The notes under the pieces: generated by a model
The model's database searches: none
Told to the model about the DNA's origin: nothing
The model's input: the letters and a program-made list of their open reading frames with translations, nothing else
Position numbers and translations under genes: made by a program
Origin: JAYXXU01 sp049301135
Lineage (GTDB): Bacteria > Pseudomonadota > Gammaproteobacteria > Pseudomonadales > Moraxellaceae
NCBI GenBank assembly: GCA_049301135.1
Contig: JBAQKP010000306.1
Location: forward strand, 1-8,256
DNA: 8,256 nt
Reading direction: 5' to 3'
In this document: positions 6,841-8,256 of the stretch, in pieces
How the letters are laid out: every line of letters begins with the position of its first letter
Numbering within the stretch: the stretch's first letter is position 1

Positions 6841-7051
6841 AGGCCGGAGGTGCAATTGCGGGTGCCAATATTCCGCCTCTTTGATAGGCTTCTAAAAAAG
6901 GTCTGAGCCGCGACCAACGGGCAAACAAAGGTTGTAGCTCTTTCGCACCAATGATTTTGCCAAACTCACAATACTGGTGATCTGCTTCCTCTTCATCAAA
7001 ACCAAAAAGCACCACGTTGGATGCAATAGGGTGACCTAGCCCCCCCCAAAC
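6839..7051 (-). pseudogene. 3' part of an interrupted resident gene (unidentified protein)
   Basis: The minus-strand frame from the repeat GTTTGGGGG to the TAA at 6839 encodes 70 residues, beginning VWGGLGHPIASN, with an acidic stretch FDEEEADHQYCEFGKIIG and a Trp/Arg/Leu-rich helix FARWSRLRPFLEAYQRGG before a Pro/Ala-rich end. I do not recognise the family. Base composition (30 of 60 G+C in 6841-6900) matches the chromosome, not the AT-rich gene next to it. Joining it to 8206-8256 through the shared 9-bp repeat gives a continuous frame, GRVWGGLGHP at the seam, so I read it as the tail of a gene split by the island. The alternative is that it is the true C-terminus of the neighbouring peptidase-like gene, separated by a -1 frameshift in the G8 run. 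Confidence 0.5.
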
Positions 7052-8018
7052 CCCCAGAGATTTTTGCAAAAGAATCAACAAGTTTTTTTCTTACATGCTC
7101 TGGACTTTGTGATGCATCATAACTTATGTCTTTTTTTAACACAGTCTCTAATACACCGGTTGCTGTGAGAAACCTTGCATAGCTTGTTGGGTATTTTGGT
7201 GTAAAGAAGGACTTTAGCCTAGCGTCCGTGTAGAGTAATGCAACATAGATACCAGCTATATATTGACGCCGCAGCGATGTTAACTTGTTACTTCTTTCGA
7301 TATCAGATTCAAGACCACAATTATCTACCAGCATTGGAATGCGCGACTCCATAATAAAAAAAACATTCGTTGTCCCAGAACTATCAGCATCCATTTCTAA
7401 CGTTCGTAACGTAAGATTTTCTTCAAAATCACTATCTGTGAACTTTTTGTATTCGTTTGACCTCATAAAGTCTAGATGTCCGTGTGTAATATATGTGATC
7501 TCGTGGCCAACTATAAACAAAAAGGCAGATTGATGTGCTATTAAAGATTTTGTTACGCTGGTAGCTTCAACTAGATTTATAGGTTTAGACATAAAGTCTT
7601 TTACTATATCTATCAAATATTTTCCACTATAGTCATTTTCAAGCTGCATTGGACTAAGCCCTAAGAACTCTGATAAATCTGGTAGACTCTGAACTCTTAG
7701 AGACAGTCCTAAAAGATCATAGTAAGCATTATGGTCAACTAGCAAAATGAAAAAACCCTCACTCACTCTTGTGACTTGAAATGGTGCTACTGAATCTACT
7801 ACAACATAGTTAAGAGTCGCGTTGATGGATAATATTTTATGAAGAGCATTAATAGTCCAATCCATATAACCAATAATAGGTAAGTAATGCTCTTCTGCCT
7901 CATTTTTTGTATAGATCCAATCCGCAGACGTCACCCGTCTTCCTAAATTAAATAGTTTTCTAACAGTTTCGTCGGAAGCGTAGTTTTTTGACATAAGAGG
8001 AATCTCAAATTGATGCAT
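6996..8018 (-). CDS. predicted zinc-metallopeptidase-like protein with an altered HExxH motif
   Basis: The frame encodes 340 residues with no signal peptide and no clear TM segment, so it is probably cytoplasmic. The segment FLFIVGHEITYITHGH (166-181) has the form of a zincin active-site helix, usually HExxHxxxGH; His172 and Glu173 are kept but the second histidine is Tyr176. It is followed by LEMDAD (207-212), matching the ExDAD motif that carries the third zinc ligand (Glu208) in gluzincins, and by YPTSYARFL (276-284), resembling the HP..R stretch late in such proteins. This suggests the broad group of phage- and plasmid-borne peptidases that includes Lit; family membership is inferred from motifs only. 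The last 14 or so residues (ARSPYCIQRGAFWF) come from sequence across the G8 run and look out of frame. The start may be ATG 8018 or ATG 7994 (MSKNYAS); neither has a strong Shine-Dalgarno. Codon use differs sharply from argB, suggesting transfer. Confidence 0.68.
   Translation of the reverse strand: MHQFEIPLMSKNYASDETVRKLFNLGRRVTSADWIYTKNEAEEHYLPIIGYMDWTINALHKILSINATLNYVVVDSVAPFQVTRVSEGFFILLVDHNAYYDLLGLSLRVQSLPDLSEFLGLSPMQLENDYSGKYLIDIVKDFMSKPINLVEATSVTKSLIAHQSAFLFIVGHEITYITHGHLDFMRSNEYKKFTDSDFEENLTLRTLEMDADSSGTTNVFFIMESRIPMLVDNCGLESDIERSNKLTSLRRQYIAGIYVALLYTDARLKSFFTPKYPTSYARFLTATGVLETVLKKDISYDASQSPEHVRKKLVDSFAKISGGLGGARSPYCIQRGAFWF
7040..7055. repeat. homopolymeric C8-AAA-C5 tract
   Basis: Eight C at 7040-7047, AAA, then five C at 7051-7055; on the minus strand G5-TTT-G8 inside the peptidase-like frame. 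In the minus-strand frame, eight G give a short out-of-frame tail (ending GAFWF), seven G would read on to the stop at 6839 (392 residues), and nine G would stop at once. Such runs are prone to slippage in vivo and to sequencing error. The tract also contains the left copy of the 9-bp repeat. Confidence 0.75.
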
Positions 8019-8205
8019 GATGTGTAGAAGTTAATCATGTTTCAGTCTGTTTTTTTGACCCAACCCTCAAGTGACATTGGCAGAAAAACGTACGATTACT
8101 CAACACTACAGACTTACGCTGGTACTATAAATCATAACCTGCATCTAAAAAATGAAAAGGGAAGTAAAATTTGAAGCCAGCTAATCGACTCTACTCTACC
8201 CTCTA
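7052..8205. mobile_element. AT-rich single-gene island flanked by 9-bp direct repeats
   Basis: CCCCCAAAC at 7043-7051 recurs perfectly at 8206-8214. The sequence between them is AT-rich (hand counts: 18 of 60 G+C in 7081-7140, about 20 of 60 in 7441-7500) and uses AGA, ATA and TTA codons rare in the neighbours; the flanks are 50% and above. It holds one gene on the minus strand plus about 187 bp upstream of it. No transposase, integrase or clear terminal inverted repeat is present. Removing it with one repeat copy restores a minus-strand frame across the seam. The exact ends rest on the repeat and could be off by a few bases. Confidence 0.48.
8131..8158 (-). promoter_or_regulatory. possible promoter of the peptidase-like gene
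   Basis: On the minus strand TTTTCA (8153-8158) and TATGAT (8131-8136) are separated by 16 bp in an AT-rich region upstream of the gene. Transcription would start near 8124, giving a leader of about 105 nt. The -35 match is moderate and AT-rich sequence gives such hits easily. Confidence 0.28.
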
Positions 8206-8256
8206 CCCCCAAACTCTGCCACACTGCGTCTTTACCGATACCCGACCCGCTACACC
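8203..8256 (-). pseudogene. upstream fragment of the interrupted resident gene (runs off the right edge)
   Basis: From the right edge a minus-strand frame reads GVAGRVSVKTQCGRVWG and then meets TAG at 8203-8205, immediately after the 9-bp repeat (8206-8214). It shares VWG with the tail at 6839-7051 through that repeat, in the same frame. Only 17 codons are visible, so the evidence is the seam and the composition (about 58% G+C in 8191-8256) rather than any domain. Two other frames are also open here. Confidence 0.38.

Noticed and set aside
8132..8254. Minus-strand open frame entering from the right edge (SGSGIGKDAVWQSLGVEG) and stopping at 8132
   Set aside because: Forty codons with no family match, crossing from GC-rich flank into AT-rich island; the other minus-strand frame explains the repeat junction better.
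8171..8256. Plus-strand partial gene starting at TTG 8171 with AAGGGA 8 nt upstream and an extended -10 (TGGTACTAT) at 8120-8128
   Set aside because: The signals are suggestive, but the frame is only 28 codons, has no recognisable family, and its right part overlaps the minus-strand frame that rejoins the 6839-7051 tail. Sequence beyond 8256 would decide.
1..8256. CRISPR arrays, tRNA or rRNA genes, riboswitches
   Set aside because: No regularly spaced repeats, cloverleaf sequences or rRNA signatures were seen on either strand.

Overview
The window looks like gammaproteobacterial chromosome of the order Pseudomonadales, most likely Moraxellaceae or a relative. The order dut - algC-type phosphohexomutase - argB on one strand is the arrangement known from Pseudomonas and Acinetobacter. 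The long mutase with a membrane-anchored N-terminal extension and the arginine-sensitive form of ArgB also fit that group. Most of the window is near 50-55% G+C by eye.

Layout. (1) Positions 1-487, minus strand: the start of an RND-efflux outer-membrane lipoprotein (NodT type), running off the left edge. It is divergent from (2) a TetR/AcrR-family regulator at 554-1192 (+). The 66-bp gap holds a clear sigma70 promoter for the efflux gene and a small palindrome that could be the TetR operator. (3) 1396-2712 (+): a nitrate/nitrite-sensing NIT domain joined to a C-terminal ANTAR RNA-binding domain, i.e. a NasR-like antiterminator, with no nitrate genes in view. (4) 2790-6790 (+): a probable operon of dut (dUTPase), an 835-residue membrane-tethered phosphomannomutase/phosphoglucomutase and argB (N-acetylglutamate kinase). 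dut and the mutase both start with GTG, each 8 nt after an AAGGA ribosome site. Two usually conserved positions of the mutase active site are changed (TASHNP to TASHCD, and GHS to GNT).

(5) Downstream of argB lies a convergent minus-strand region that I think is the most interesting part. A roughly 1.15-kb AT-rich island (about 7052-8205, near 30-40% G+C in the rows I counted) carries one gene, a predicted zinc-metallopeptidase-like protein. Its metal motif reads HEITY instead of HEITH, while the downstream ExDAD motif is kept. The island is bracketed by a perfect 9-bp direct repeat, CCCCCAAAC (7043-7051 and 8206-8214). If the island and one repeat copy are removed, the two flanks join into one uninterrupted minus-strand frame, so the island appears to have split a resident gene whose last 70 codons lie at 6839-7051. 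The island holds no transposase or integrase.

Functionally, the core is nucleotide-pool hygiene (dut), sugar-phosphate supply for surface polysaccharide (the mutase) and arginine biosynthesis (argB). The left edge is a regulated drug-efflux locus. The right end is an accessory insertion, possibly a single-gene defence or regulatory cargo; its function is not shown by the sequence.
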